Part shown: positions 34,759 to 45,092 of the stretch, in pieces
How the letters are laid out: each line of letters begins with the position of its first letter
Numbering within the stretch: position 1 is the first letter of the stretch
Assembly (NCBI GenBank): GCA_032622095.1
Contig: CP136064.1
Span: forward strand, 261,495,863-261,559,862
Direction: 5' to 3'
DNA length: 64,000 nt
Origin: Siphonodentalium dalli
Lineage: Eukaryota; Mollusca; Scaphopoda; Gadilida; Siphonodentaliidae
Notes under the pieces: generated by a model
The model's database searches: none
Told to the model about the DNA's origin: nothing
Seen by the model: the letters and a program-made list of their open reading frames with translations, nothing else
Translations under genes and position numbers: made by a program

Positions 34759-35287
34759 GAACTTGGGCGAAAAATTTAAAGCGGTTGGAAAATGGCTGTG
34801 TCTTTGGCAAGTGTTTTTCCTGGGACTAATATAACACATATTAGTCCCAGGTTTTTCAAAGCATACGGTGTGGCATATCAATATTTCGTGTATTTATCGA
34901 CTTATCATATGTCGTATCCGTCGCTCCAAATTACGTAGACAAATTTGGAGGTTCGAATGAACCATGTCCGTTTAAACCCTTATTTTTGTTTTGTTTCTTG
35001 TATTTGTTGTGACTTTCGAACTATATGTCTACATGGGCGTTGATCACAAACCGTCACGCAGTGTAAACAGTGCAATTTATATGCGCACTTCCCATTGGTT
35101 ATCCGCTCAAAGTGCATCGAAATTGCCGCTTGATTTCTCTCTTGACGATAGACATGCTAGCTTGTTAAAGATGCCACCGTTTAAACTATAAAGAAAACAC
35201 TCATACATCTTACTGAAAGGAAACTCGTGTTACTAAGTATTCAATAGACAGCTTCCTGTCGTTGCACGGGGCGTCTTCATGTCGTGG
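34759..35287. other. Upstream region of the GPCR gene, no clear element
   Basis: It contains a small hairpin (CCTGGGACTAATAT..ATATTAGTCCCAGG, about 34818-34850) and otherwise unique-looking sequence. No exon is supported. Confidence 0.45.
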
Positions 35288-35294
35288 TATATAA
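35288..35294 (+). promoter_or_regulatory. Possible TATA box upstream of the GPCR
   Basis: TATATAA lies about 320 bp upstream of the GPCR start codon. It is the only TATA-like motif in a sensible position, but AT-rich DNA makes chance matches common. Confidence 0.2.
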
Positions 35295-35610
35295 CGTGAC
35301 ATTGACATCCCATGTTTGTATCGTGTTTATATTACTATACGTCCAAACTTCAAGTGATTATATTATGTGTGGTTCTGGTAGGGGTCAGATGGACCCGGGA
35401 ACATATCGCGTGAAGTTACATGCAAGTTGGTGACAAACACATTCGCAACATTCTGCTTTTGTTGCCATATAATTCTGATGGGCTGTTGATAATATCGAAC
35501 ATCGAGGAACTTCTGATGCACATGCGCATCGCAACTGGAATGAATTGTTCGGACATGTGGTTAACCTCGAGTATTCTGCCCTAGTGCTGGTTATCTTGTG
35601 AAAATATAAG

Positions 35611-36750
35611 ATGACGTCAGAAACGGAATCTATCATAATGTATGAAGACAACGGCAGTTATGTCGAGAACACAAATGCTAGCTTGGCGACATTGTGCGAT
35701 GAATACCGAATGGTCCATGGTTACATCAGCATAATTTTGTGTATATTTGGAATAATTGCGAACTGTAACAACATATTTGTTCTCTCCAGGAAGAAGATGG
35801 CATCTGCATCAAACTATTTACTGAGCTCGATCGGGGCTGTTGACATGTTTTGCCTCCTTAGTTACGGAATGTTTATCTGCTATGCATACTTAGCTAAACG
35901 CGACGAAAGATACGAACATAACTCTTGTAGAAGTTGGATAGATTATGCGATCACTAGCAAGCATTTGTTTTTTTTGTGCAGTGTTTATGGAACATGGCTG
36001 ACAATCGGACTTGCTGTTTTTCAGTACATTTTTGTGTGCCATATACGCATTGGACAGAGGGTGTGCACCACAAGGAATGCTAAACTCGTTATTACAGCTG
36101 TAGGGATTTTCTCCCTTTTGATGAGCACGCCGGGTTTTATGTTATATAGAAGTAAACTGAACGACGAAAGACAAATGTGGAGAATCGCAGAATCCAAGGT
36201 CGTTGAAGAACATCCCTGGCTCAAGCGATTCATATTTATCTTCTATGGGATCTTCATCAAGCTTGTCGCGTGCATTCTTCTTATCATATTCAGTAGTCTG
36301 CTCATCAAAACAATCTACCTTGCAAACAGACGACATGTTTTGCTGCGAAGCTACTCTTGCGACAAGAAGCTCGAAAATCATTTGAAAACTAGGCGTCGGA
36401 GCCGGACGACAGTTATGTTGGTGTCTGTTCTCTTGCTGTTCGTGCTTTCGACACTTCCAAGTGGAATCGTTGCGTTGATTGCTGGATTCGATGACGTATT
36501 TTTCAAAACAGTATTCGTCAAACTTATCGAGTTGTTTGATCTGTTTGTACTTATTAATTGCGCTGTCAAGTTCGTGCTTTACTGTTCAATGAGCCGCGAC
36601 TTCCGGAAAATGTTCTCGCGTACTGTCATCAAAAACATTTGCAAGGCTTTATCATCTGTGGGACTGATGTCAAAGGATGAAAGTATTTCTCAGACTATGA
36701 ACTCAACAGCTAAAGCAAACCCTACCGCAACGGAAGAAACTGTTACCTGA
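35611..36750 (+). CDS. Rhodopsin-class GPCR, sex-peptide/myosuppressin-receptor-like, atypical switches
   Basis: Single exon, 379 aa, starting at the first ATG after an in-frame TGA 12 bp upstream. It predicts a seven-helix plasma-membrane receptor: TM1 38-59 (GIIAN, N51), TM2 67-93 (D78), TM3 about 118-142, TM4 157-179, TM5 206-234, TM6 266-292 (P283), TM7 302-325. The short N-terminus has sequons at N14 and N22 and no signal peptide. LSRKKMASASNYLL, the TM6 STLPSGI and the TM7/helix-8 KFVLYCSMSRDFRKMF place it near protostome neuropeptide receptors of the sex-peptide/myosuppressin type (FMRFamide-like ligands are likely; inference). Oddities: TM3 has FQY (Q138) where DRY/WRY normally gives Arg3.50, and TM7 has KFVLY (K320) where N-x-x-x-Y is usual. 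No Cys lies in extracellular loop 2 to pair with C106. The intact frame argues that it is a gene. A decayed partial copy follows. Confidence 0.92.
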   Translation: MTSETESIIMYEDNGSYVENTNASLATLCDEYRMVHGYISIILCIFGIIANCNNIFVLSRKKMASASNYLLSSIGAVDMFCLLSYGMFICYAYLAKRDERYEHNSCRSWIDYAITSKHLFFLCSVYGTWLTIGLAVFQYIFVCHIRIGQRVCTTRNAKLVITAVGIFSLLMSTPGFMLYRSKLNDERQMWRIAESKVVEEHPWLKRFIFIFYGIFIKLVACILLIIFSSLLIKTIYLANRRHVLLRSYSCDKKLENHLKTRRRSRTTVMLVSVLLLFVLSTLPSGIVALIAGFDDVFFKTVFVKLIELFDLFVLINCAVKFVLYCSMSRDFRKMFSRTVIKNICKALSSVGLMSKDESISQTMNSTAKANPTATEETVT

Positions 36751-36897
36751 GTTGCAGAGGGCAGTTATAATTTCAGCCCCACGCAGTTATGAATTTGTGT
36801 TCATTTTAAATTGTCGACACATGCAATAACGCAACACACGAGAAATGTGCCGATGTAAGTATGTCGCAATGTTGACAATTGCGTCTTTTGTAAAAAC

Positions 36898-37417
36898 AAA
36901 CAAACCCTCGAAAATCATTAGAAAACAAGGCGCCGGAGCGGGACAACCGTTAAGTTGGTGGTGTCCTTTTGCTTTTCGAACTTTGACGGAATCGTTGCAT
37001 TGACGGCTGGATTTGATAATGTTTTCAAAACATTATCCGTCAAACTCATCGAGTTGTTTTATGTCTTTGTACTTGTTCAATGTTAATTGCGCTGTCAAGT
37101 TCGTTTTTCTTGTTCAACAAGCAACGATTTCCGGAACTGTTGGCGCGTACTCAGTCTGACGTATACTCTCATGAAAAACATTTGCAAGACTGTCGTGTGT
37201 CGGACTGCTGATAAAGGACGAGGTGCGAAGTATTTCTCAGACTATGAACTCAACAACTAAAGCAACCCTACCGCAACTGAAGAAACGTTTGCATGACTTA
37301 TACAGAGGAAATTTATCTCAGCTCAACATAGTTCAAAATTTGTATTCATTTTAAATTTTCGACGAGAAATTTTTGCTGATGTAAAATATATGTTAATATG
37401 GACAATTGCGTCTTGTC
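36898..37417 (+). pseudogene. Decayed tandem copy of the GPCR 3' third
   Basis: The sequence matches 36366-36892, that is from 'CTCGAAAATCATT' in intracellular loop 3 through TM6, TM7, the tail and about 140 bp of 3' flank. The copy starts right where the first ends, so this is a direct tandem duplication of about 520 bp. It still encodes GIVALTAGFDNVF and LSVKLIELFYVFVL, but has lost part of TM6 (no TLPSG) and has a TAA just after TM7 begins. Other indels follow. The tail segment TATTTCTCAGACTATGAACT is conserved. It has no start codon. Confidence 0.9.
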
Positions 37418-37456
37418 GATTGTACTTTAATATGGACGAAATAATCACATCCTGAC

Positions 37457-38490
37457 CAGGGGGGGGGGGGGTGGAAAAAAAGTTATATCCGGGCACGTAT
37501 GCCGGGGTGGGTGGGTGGTCGATAGGACCAACACACATTTTTTTCCGCAACTCAAAAATATTTTTCCTGCAAGTCTTTTGACAGTTTTTGCAATAAGTTT
37601 GGCTTAAAACAGATCTATATGTCAATATTAGCATAAATGACAAATTTCATGATGATCAGACAAACAGTATAGCCTGTAGCCCATGCTAATGGATTTAATT
37701 TTGAAATCCAAAGATGGCTGCTGGCAGCCATGTTTTTTTTGACCGAATGACCCCAAAATGACTTGTTCCTATTTACATGTCAATGTTAACATCCATGACA
37801 AATAGTATGCACAGAAATTCATATACAGCTGTTTACAGTGCATCCCCCCCGCAAATCTCTGTTTTAGTGTTAAAAGGGGGTGGGTGTCCAAAATGGTCGA
37901 AAAAAAAACTGCCAAAAACAGGGGGGGGGGGGGGGGGGGGGGTCGGAAAAAAATTTCAGGCACGTATGGCATTTTTTCCCTTTCGATCATTTTTTGTACC
38001 CACCCACCCCCCACCGCTAATTTTTTTTCCGTTTTCGGCAGTTTTTTTCAGACCATTTTTTTTACACCCACCCCCCCCCCCCTTTTAACACTAAAACAGA
38101 GATTTGCGGGGGGAAATTCACTGTAAACAGCTGTATATGAATTTCTGTGCATACTATTTATCATGGATGTTAACATGGACATGTAAATAGGAATGAGTCA
38201 TTTTGAGGTCATTCGGCCAAAAAAACATGGCTGCCAGCGGCCATCTTGGATTTCAAAATTTGCAACAAAATACAACATGATAACTGCCTGCAGTCAGTTT
38301 ACAAGTTAGAATTACATTATTTCTCTCATTCAAAGTGGTTTTGATGCCCAACTCATTGCCAAAACACTAAAAAAACAAGCAGGAATTTTTTTTTTAGTTG
38401 CGGAAAAAATTGCTTGTTGGTGGCTTTGACCACCCACCCACCCCGGCATACGTGCCGGATTTTTTTTTTTCACCCCCCCCCCCTGATCAC
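37457..38490. mobile_element. Foldback element with G/C-run ends and ~500-bp arms
   Basis: The whole segment is an imperfect inverted repeat centred near 37970. The outer ends are CCAGGGGGGGGG and CCCCCCCCCTG. Inner blocks GCCGGGGTGGGTGGGTGG, AAAGATGGCTGCTGGCAGCC, ATTCATATACAGCTGTTTAC and AAATCTCTGTTTTAGTGTTA all have inverse partners. A 22-G run (37921-37942) and opposing C runs lie at the centre. Short frames are repeat artefacts. It sits just behind the GPCR pseudogene. Confidence 0.85.
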
Positions 38491-38894
38491 GAGTGTATTT
38501 TTTCACTAATCCATGGCTTTTGCATATAATAATTTGAGTATAAAAGGAGATGGTCCCATAAATGGCCGTGTTTAGTGTACAGTCCCCCTTTAAGCTTTAA
38601 TTTATTTGAATATTGCTCGATAGTTTTGACGGTTGTCATATTTTCCCGCCTGGACATGGACTGGAAGACAAAACGTTTAAAATATGTCGTCATTCTTGTT
38701 GTTAAATTTGAAGCTACTGGTGTCATGTCACGTGACTGATGGACGAGATGGAGGGAAATCTGGTTTCATTTTGGAGATACTGGTTAATCTAATAGCAGAG
38801 AGGTTTAGATTGTAAAACGTCAAACATCAAACTTGAGATTCTGTAGAAATATTTTTGGCGCGAAAGCACCGCGTGACACAACCGCGCGAATTGA
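38491..38894. other. Intergenic spacer, nothing recognised
   Basis: No coding frame with recognisable content and no repeat partner found inside the window. Confidence 0.4.
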
Positions 38895-39287
38895 TTAAAG
38901 GCCCACTTAATTTTCGAACCCCCAGATTACATTATATAAAATATATGCCATAATATATACCATTTGAAAGAGAAAGCTCCAAAACATTGTATTATTAACT
39001 TATTCGGTGTAATAAACTGTGCATGTTGTTTTTGTTGAGTTGCTAATGCGTTTTGTTATCTAGATTGCAGTAAAAAGCAGTATTATTTTCAATGCAGGGG
39101 GAATAACTCTAAATATTAAAGCGGTTTTCAATTTCTCTGTGGGCATCTTCTGAGACACAGATATTTCAAATGGTGATGAATTATAGTATTTTAATCATAT
39201 TTTATGGCATAGATTGTTATTAAAATCGTATATCAAGTCACTGTAAAAAATAATAATCGGCGACTCGAAAATTAAGTGGGCCTTTAA
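38895..39287. mobile_element. TTAA-flanked TIR element (AGGCCCACTTAATTTTCGA family), copy 1
   Basis: It is bounded by TTAA at 38895-38898 and 39284-39287. The ends are AGGCCCACTTAATTTTCGAA and TCGAAAATTAAGTGGGCCT. About 393 bp, no coding capacity. Its right TTAA is also the left TTAA of the next element. Related copies are at 43373-43760 and 47341-47746. Confidence 0.88.
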
Positions 39288-40237
39288 AGATGCATATATA
39301 ATCTGAAGTAACGCTCGCAAATTACTATTTCCTTGGCTTCGGGTGTAAAAAGTATTTGATTCCAGTCGAGGAACCCACCCAAAGCTCAGAGTGATCAGAT
39401 ATCGATTTTTGAAATATAATATTTTTCACCACCGATCATTGTCGGTGGCCCAGTAAAAGTCGACGAGAATCCGGTCTCGGACCAAATTGCGGATGAAGAT
39501 GGATAACTCTAAAATCAGTGGCTTTTTTGTGTCCGATATTTGACAAACCGGCAAAATTTCATTAAAGGCACGCGAGGCCTTAGTTGTCGAAAATATTCAC
39601 ATTTGTTCTAATCACCGTAAACAGAAAAACATTAAAACGCACACAGTTTCGTTCATATATACCATGACCATCACGTAAACAGCATGTTATCATAAAGACC
39701 TACTATATTTTACCTAAGCAAGAGTCTGATTGTGTTACAGAAGACAGCACAATGCTACTGGCTAATGACACACAAATGGCACAAACGCTCTTTATTAGTT
39801 CCATATCAGGAATTCACTAACAAAGAACGCTCTTTATGTTTACCATCATAATATAAACAAACACTAGAAAAGTAACTTTTTATGCTTTTGTTTACATAAC
39901 AATGGTCAAACATTTGACAATAACATACTGTTTATGCGATATTTCTTATTTGTATACGGACAAAGTCTGTCTACATTTTGATGTTCTTTCTGTTTGTGGC
40001 GGTTTTTGACGGGTGGAAATATTTTCACAGGATACCCACCGCCAAGGCCAACCGTACCTTTAAACAAAATGTTGATAGATAACAGGTTTTGGGCAATTTT
40101 ATACTATAGTTGACTGCGGTTAGCATTATTTTTGGGCAATTAATCGATTCTGATAACTGAAGCGGCATTTCAAAAAATGTTGTTGTTGTTAAAATCTGAT
40201 GATATGGGGACCATCGAATCGGATTGAGTACCTTTAA
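39284..40237. mobile_element. TTAA-flanked TIR element (AGGTACTCAATCC family)
   Basis: It starts TTAA-AGATGCATATATAATCTG (a variant end that matches the far end at 58.85 kb) and stops GGATTGAGTACCT-TTAA. It contains the family blocks TTACTATTTCCTTGGCTTCG, GAGGAACCCACCC and GAAGATGGATAACTCTAAAA. There is no transposase. Confidence 0.8.
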
Positions 40238-40394
40238 CGCGCTAGTTTTAAGTTCTACAAAACGGAAACGTCTGTCGATCGCACGATTCAGCTGACATTT
40301 AGTAGTTATTAGTGACCCAATTTTGAAGTTTTCCGGTTTTACAATTTAAACATCTCAATAGTAATCACTCCTTTTGCATCCGGAATGTGTGTTG

Positions 40395-41185
40395 CGGTGT
40401 AACTGTGTATAGCGGCTCATCGGCGGGAAAATATTTTTCACCATCGCTCCCGGTTAGCGTAAGGTTTTTCCCCCATAAACTAGTTGTTTTCGAGAAAGCT
40501 GTCTTTTTCTATGCTAAGACCGATCATAGACGCAACGAATGAAGCAATTCTTGATGCAATGAATGTTATAGATTTCTTTGACAAACGTGTATTTTTTGAA
40601 CATTCTGACGCGCAAAGCGGTCTTGTCGCAATATTATAAAATTTAAACAAGTTCCACATTTCAATGCATGCAAGTTTGATTGTGGGCTAAGTTCGACATC
40701 CAAATCTCTGACTTCTGTGAAACGTACGCGATATATTTGGATCAAGTGTTCGAAAATTTAATTTCCGTCCATGTACTTGGCTGTATTTTGGATACATTTA
40801 TAGCATTCTTCGAACTTGTTATGAGATGCTCGTAGCGAATTTCTGCATAGACATTTGCCTGGTTTTTGTGATGAAAAGTGGGCATATTGAACTGGGATTG
40901 GGTGCCGTTGTATAAACGAGATACACACGCATTTGGAATAGTGTCTAAAGCAGTGATGTTGTGGATGTTATCACATATCTGGCAGAATTGTACGATAACA
41001 AGATTTTTTATTTGCACATTGCCCACAGATGGAGGCAATAAAGAAATATATCTCTCACATGGCGTTAATGCCACACCCACTCGCTTGTCTGTTTGAGTTA
41101 AATTTACATATAACCGGGAGCGATGGTGAAAGCTGTTTTCCCCGCCGGTGAGCCGCTATATATACACAGGGCAACCGCAACGCAG
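40395..41185. mobile_element. TIR element with CGGCTCATCGGCGGG ends
   Basis: 'GTGTATAGCGGCTCATCGGC' ... 'TTTTTCACCATCGCTCCCGG' (about 40406-40457) is mirrored by CCGGGAGCGATGGTGAAAGC ... GCCGGTGAGCCGCTATATAT (about 41116-41164). Arms are roughly 60 bp and the element is roughly 790 bp. The 112-codon frame inside on the minus strand has no known domain. Confidence 0.75.
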
Positions 41186-41302
41186 AGATACGATGCAAGG
41201 GGTGGTAATACTTCTTACGGGAATGCTAGATGATCCCCGCAGCATCGGGTCAATCGAGAGTCTCCGCTTGTAGATTGTGTTTTTTTTAAAGATTAGATAT
41301 GT

Positions 41303-41702
41303 TTAACCCTTTACCCAACAAACCGGTCAAAACCGGCCAAATAAAGCTGCAACAGCCTAAATTATCTTGGGTCTGTCTCAATAAAACCATACAAATATGG
41401 ATATCATTGGAACCGGCTCATTGACCACATTGTGATGGTTACAGTTATGCCCTGTGCCAATGCATTCTCTTATATATGCGAGTCGACCATAGGTCGCCTC
41501 GCATATATAAGACAATGCATTGGCCTAAAACATTGGCCTTTTTAACACTTTTTACCATTTTTTCTTACATTCTTTAACAATTTTATAATTTTTAATGTGT
41601 TAAGCCAATGCATTCTCTTATATATGCGAGGCGACCTATGGTCGACTCGCATATATAAGAGAATGCATTGGCACAGGGCCGTTCTGTTGGGTAAAGGGTT
41701 AA
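41303..41702. mobile_element. TTAA double-hairpin element, copy A
   Basis: TTAA-CCCTTTACCCAACA and TGTTGGGTAAAGGG-TTAA bound a 400-bp element. The termini look like piggyBac ends (TTAA then CCC). Inside are two 69-nt hairpins (41456-41524 and 41604-41672), each from GCCAATGCATTCTC through TATATATGCGAG to the mirror arm. The second hairpin is the reverse complement of the first. It is non-coding. Copies B and C are at 50.2 and 63.0 kb. Confidence 0.92.
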
Positions 41703-41783
41703 AGGTACTCAATTTAATATTTTTTACCCCCGAAGCCAAAGAAATATTAATTTAGGAGCGTCTGATCGGATTGATACCTTTAA
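41699..41783. mobile_element. Short TTAA element (AGGTACTCAAT ends)
   Basis: It is an 85-bp remnant running from TTAA-AGGTACTCAATTTAATA to GGATTGATACCT-TTAA, with the family motif 'TTTTTTACCCCCGAAGCCAAAG' between. It begins on the TTAA that ends the double-hairpin element. Confidence 0.75.
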
Positions 41784-42607
41784 TCTTCTAACCAAGATAT
41801 ATGGTACGAAGAACAAAAATAAAAATAAACGGAATGACAATAAACAATACCTATCCTTAGCTATGCGCGGAGAAGTATAGTCTCGATTCTTATTGTAGCG
41901 TTGTGCTTTATTTTTGGGTAGTGGAGTAGCCCAAATTATTGGCCCTGGCTAAAATTTGACAATTTGGTTAGTCGTTTTCCGCTTATATAGGGACCCGCTT
42001 GTCGACCCTATATATATTGAATGGATTCCCCCAGTCAGTTTAGAGGGAGGTAAAGTGGCTAAATTTGAATGGGGAATTCAGTGTTAATTTTTTAGAAAAG
42101 ATTGATCAAACCTTACAAAGCGCAGATTACCATATCATACCTTTTTGGAAAGTTTGAAGACTTATCTAACTAGTGACAAAGCGAAGCGGAATTTTGATTT
42201 TCATCCCAGGTTGGACATTATTGGACATTATTAACAAGTAGGTGACCATTAAGTTTATCACTGTATATTTACATACTAAGTGTTGTCATCACTAAATCCA
42301 GCATTCTGATTGGTCGGCGCCCACGTGGCTAGTTGCAGTTATTTCTCAGTGAATGCACAACGGCTCATAACACCAAGCTCATAACACCATCGATACGTCA
42401 TTGGGGTTGGAAAGACGAACGCGTAATGTTTGCGCGCATTTGGACTCGCGCAGGATTGACTTAATACATCATCGGGTTTCAATATGAAGAGAAATTGTTC
42501 CTATTAACTTTTGCCAAGGGTGCTATTGGGTATTTTGGGCTGTTTTTGTCACGATACACTTTTCGATTTAAATACATTTACAAAAGTGGATTTTTCGCTA
42601 AATGTAT
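41784..42607. other. Intergenic, nothing recognised
   Basis: No gene or repeat with a partner in the window. One short hairpin, ATATAGGGACCCGCTTGTCGACCC-TATAT, lies near 41986-42010. Confidence 0.4.
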
Positions 42608-42778
42608 ATAAATATAAGGATTAACTGTCATGTGGACTATTTTTATGGAGATGTAGCCGTGAGGTAAGTGGTCATAACTTGTATGTAAAACCCTTCGGGT
42701 TTTACGCAAGTTATGTCCACTTACCTCACGGTTACATCTCCATAAAAACAGTCCACATGACAGTTAATCCTTATTTAT
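42608..42778. repeat. 170-bp near-perfect hairpin
   Basis: Arms of about 80 nt run from ATAAGGATTAACTGTCATGT and GGAGATGTAGCCGTGAGGTA to their inverse. They meet at a tiny loop AACCCTTCGGGTT. The high identity points to a young foldback MITE. Confidence 0.9.
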
Positions 42779-43021
42779 AATATTTCCATCAAATGTCACA
42801 AAACAAAACATAAAATGAAAAATCTGCTTTGCGTTGTCACTAGATATATGCTCAAACATTCCAACGATTAAGACATGAAGAATTATTCTATACGTATAGG
42901 CTAAATATAGCAGATATGGCACAGTAGCATGTTATATATACGTCTCCGAAACATGCCGAGCATTGCTCTTTGAACATGTCTGGGACTATATAACATACAA
43001 GGCGCCTATTTTTAGAAGCAT

Positions 43022-43290
43022 TGTAAGTTTTGAGACAGTGCACATTTTTTGGGGGATTAGAACCCCGGCCCATGACGGCGAGCGCGCCTTGCGACTCAAA
43101 GTCCGACGTCAATACCACACATGGGGTCGCTTCGGTGGCCGTGTGGTATTGACGTCGGACTTTGAGTCTTCGGTGGCCGTGTGGTATTGACGTCGGACTT
43201 TGAGTCGCAAGGCTGGCTCGCCGTCATGCATGGCCGGGGTTCGAATCCCACCCAATCCCAAAAAAATTTGCACTGTCTCAAAACTTACAT
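43022..43290. mobile_element. Palindromic tRNA-like (SINE-like) element
   Basis: The plus-strand right half has an A-box-like TGGCCGTGTGG (43174-43184) and a consensus B box GGTTCGAATCC (43238-43248), spaced as in tRNA genes. The left half is its inverse copy (GGATTAGAACCCC near 43061). Outer ends TGTAAGTTTTGAGACAGTGC mirror each other. Acceptor-stem pairing fails, so it is not a functional tRNA. The inner block GTGTGGTATTGACGTCGGAC is present twice in direct orientation. Confidence 0.75.
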
Positions 43291-43372
43291 TTGCTTATTA
43301 TTCTACGGTTTGTAGATATTGAGTAATCTTGTCTTGAAAATTAACACTGAGTTCCCCTGGCAACGTCCCCAT

Positions 43373-43761
43373 TTAAAGGCCCACTTAATTTTCGAATGCC
43401 CAGATAACATTATTCCATATTATATACCATTTGGAAGAGGAACCAATATATATATATATATATATATTCCACCAGAATACGAAGCAGCTGTTGCCTAGGA
43501 CTGTCCACCAAGTGATAGAGATTCATTCCAAGACTCCACCCTTGTCAACCCAGAATGCATCAGAATTCAAACTAAGAGATAGAGCTATTCCCCTTCCATT
43601 GAGTATAATATACTTTATAGTACAGTCCGGATCAAAATTAAATACAGGACACACATTGGTACCTCGACAAAAAACATGTTCCCAGTTTATTCGACCGGAT
43701 CAGTTAATAATACAATGTTTTGGAGCTTCCTCTTTCAAATGGTATATAAGTGGGCCTTTGA
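43373..43761. mobile_element. TTAA TIR element (AGGCCCACTTAATTTTCGA family), copy 2
   Basis: The left end is TTAA-AGGCCCACTTAATTTTCGAA at 43373. The right end GTGGGCCT has TTGA in place of TTAA. Arms include ATATTATATACCATTTGGAA and TTTCAAATGGTATATAAGTG. An (AT)n run lies at 43447-43468. Confidence 0.8.
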
Positions 43762-43802
43762 ATGTTGCCACTTCACCTCCCTCTTTACCTGGTCTACACA
43801 GC

Positions 43803-44012
43803 AGTAATAATCCTCCACAACACCAAGATACCTGACAAGAAGAGGTATATCCTTCACAAATTAAGTAGATGATTCCCAATGTGACACACTATATTTCTAG
43901 AAAATTGAGATCCCCTGAATTTCCAGAAATATAGTGTGTCACATTGGGAATAATTTTCTTGGTGAAGGATATACCTGCCTGGTATCTTGGTGTTGTGAAG
44001 AATTATTTCCGC
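43803..44012. repeat. 210-bp hairpin
   Basis: 'AATAATCCTCCACAACACCA AGATACC' pairs with 'GGTATCTTGGTGTTGTGAAG AATTATT'. 'ATTCCCAATGTGACACACTA TATTTCT' pairs with its inverse around a loop TTGAGATCCCCTGAATTT. A foldback MITE with no coding capacity. Confidence 0.88.
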
Positions 44013-44499
44013 CGTGTTGCCTGCTGGAGTAATTATGGCCACTCAACGTTGTCTGTTTGTTGACATTGACTTTTGATGTTTTTGTTGACAATTTATCCTG
44101 ACCTGGTGAGATCATGTTTATTGTGAATCTAAGAAGATCTGAAGTTGCATCGTCTTTTGAGGTTCATCTCTGGTATATACAACAGTTTTATGGAATATTA
44201 ATATAGGAGGGTGCCACCCCCCCCCCCCATGAATCCTGAATACCAGCTGACAAAGAGGGGAGAACCCTGTGTACCGATTAAGGGTACGCTGGCAAGTTTG
44301 CACGGTATGTTTTTGCGGGCATTTCGTCATGGTACCAGAATATGAAAGAAAACGTGCACATAACATGCATCTTTATCAAAGCGAAAGACATGAGAAGTAA
44401 CATTTATCTAGTTCAACTTTTAACAGTGCTACTGGAATTGCCTTCAAATATATGTATGATTTATTCTTGCGAGATAATTGCTTGATATTTACATCCAAT

Positions 44500-44640
44500 A
44501 AGATACCAAAGTTTAATCGAAACTTTTAAATAATCTGAAAATCATATTCAGATCAAACGATTTGAACTTACTACACGATTAGCGATGTTTGTTGACAAAT
44601 CACTTTAACTGTTTTTTTTACATGCCTTGGATCCCTTTAA
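44500..44640. repeat. Dispersed repeat shared with 49995-50075
   Basis: 'TCTGAAAATCA.ATTCAGA', 'TTGAACT.ACTACACGATTA' and 'CGATGTTTGTTGACA.ATCA' occur at both places in the same order. Class unknown. Confidence 0.6.
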
Positions 44641-44698
44641 CATCGGTGGACGTCTAGTCTAATCGGCGATTCTCACGTGTTCACTGGGGCAGATCATG

Positions 44699-45092
44699 TC
44701 AGGTGACTACGTTTTCAACTTTTCGGCGAAAACAAAGACAAGGACCAGTCTATCGCGCGAAATTCGACAACAACTGTTACTGTCTAAATTTCTAGTTCAT
44801 GGAAGTAAAAGTACATTTCAATGAATGATTTTCGTCTCAAAGTTGACAACAACTGCCAAAATTTCTAGTTCCTGGAAGTTAAAGTACATTTTAATGAATG
44901 ATTTTCGTCTCAAAGTTGACACATGATATAACTGCTGTCTATTTGAATATATACACATGTAGCTGTCGTCTGTCATTGTTTTTGTGACTCACCTGTCTGT
45001 TTATTTGCGCGCACTCAATACGTCTTGTTGAACAGACTGAATGGTTCCTGGACGAAAGCTGCAAAAATCTTAAAACGTAGTGACCTGACCCC
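44699..45092. mobile_element. TIR element with GTCAGGT.ACTACGTTTT ends, copy 1
   Basis: The left end is GTCAGGTGACTACGTTTTCA and the right end is the inverse TAAAACGTAGTGACCTGACC. It contains an internal tandem duplication (TTCTAGTTCATGGAAGTAAA and ATGAATGATTTTCGTCTCAA, each twice). It matches the element at 62008-62301. Confidence 0.8.

Noticed and set aside
37777-38126. Frames with Gly- and Pro-rich stretches
   Set aside because: These are translations of G and C runs in a foldback element.
40742-41080. 112-codon minus-strand frame
   Set aside because: It lies inside a TIR element and resembles no known protein.
43160-43256. Functional tRNA gene
   Set aside because: A and B boxes are visible, but the acceptor stem does not pair and the unit is inside a palindrome; treated as SINE-like.
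43431-43835. 134-codon frame starting MEEEPIYIYIYIF
   Set aside because: It begins in an (AT)n run and lies inside a TTAA element; composition and context are repeat-derived.
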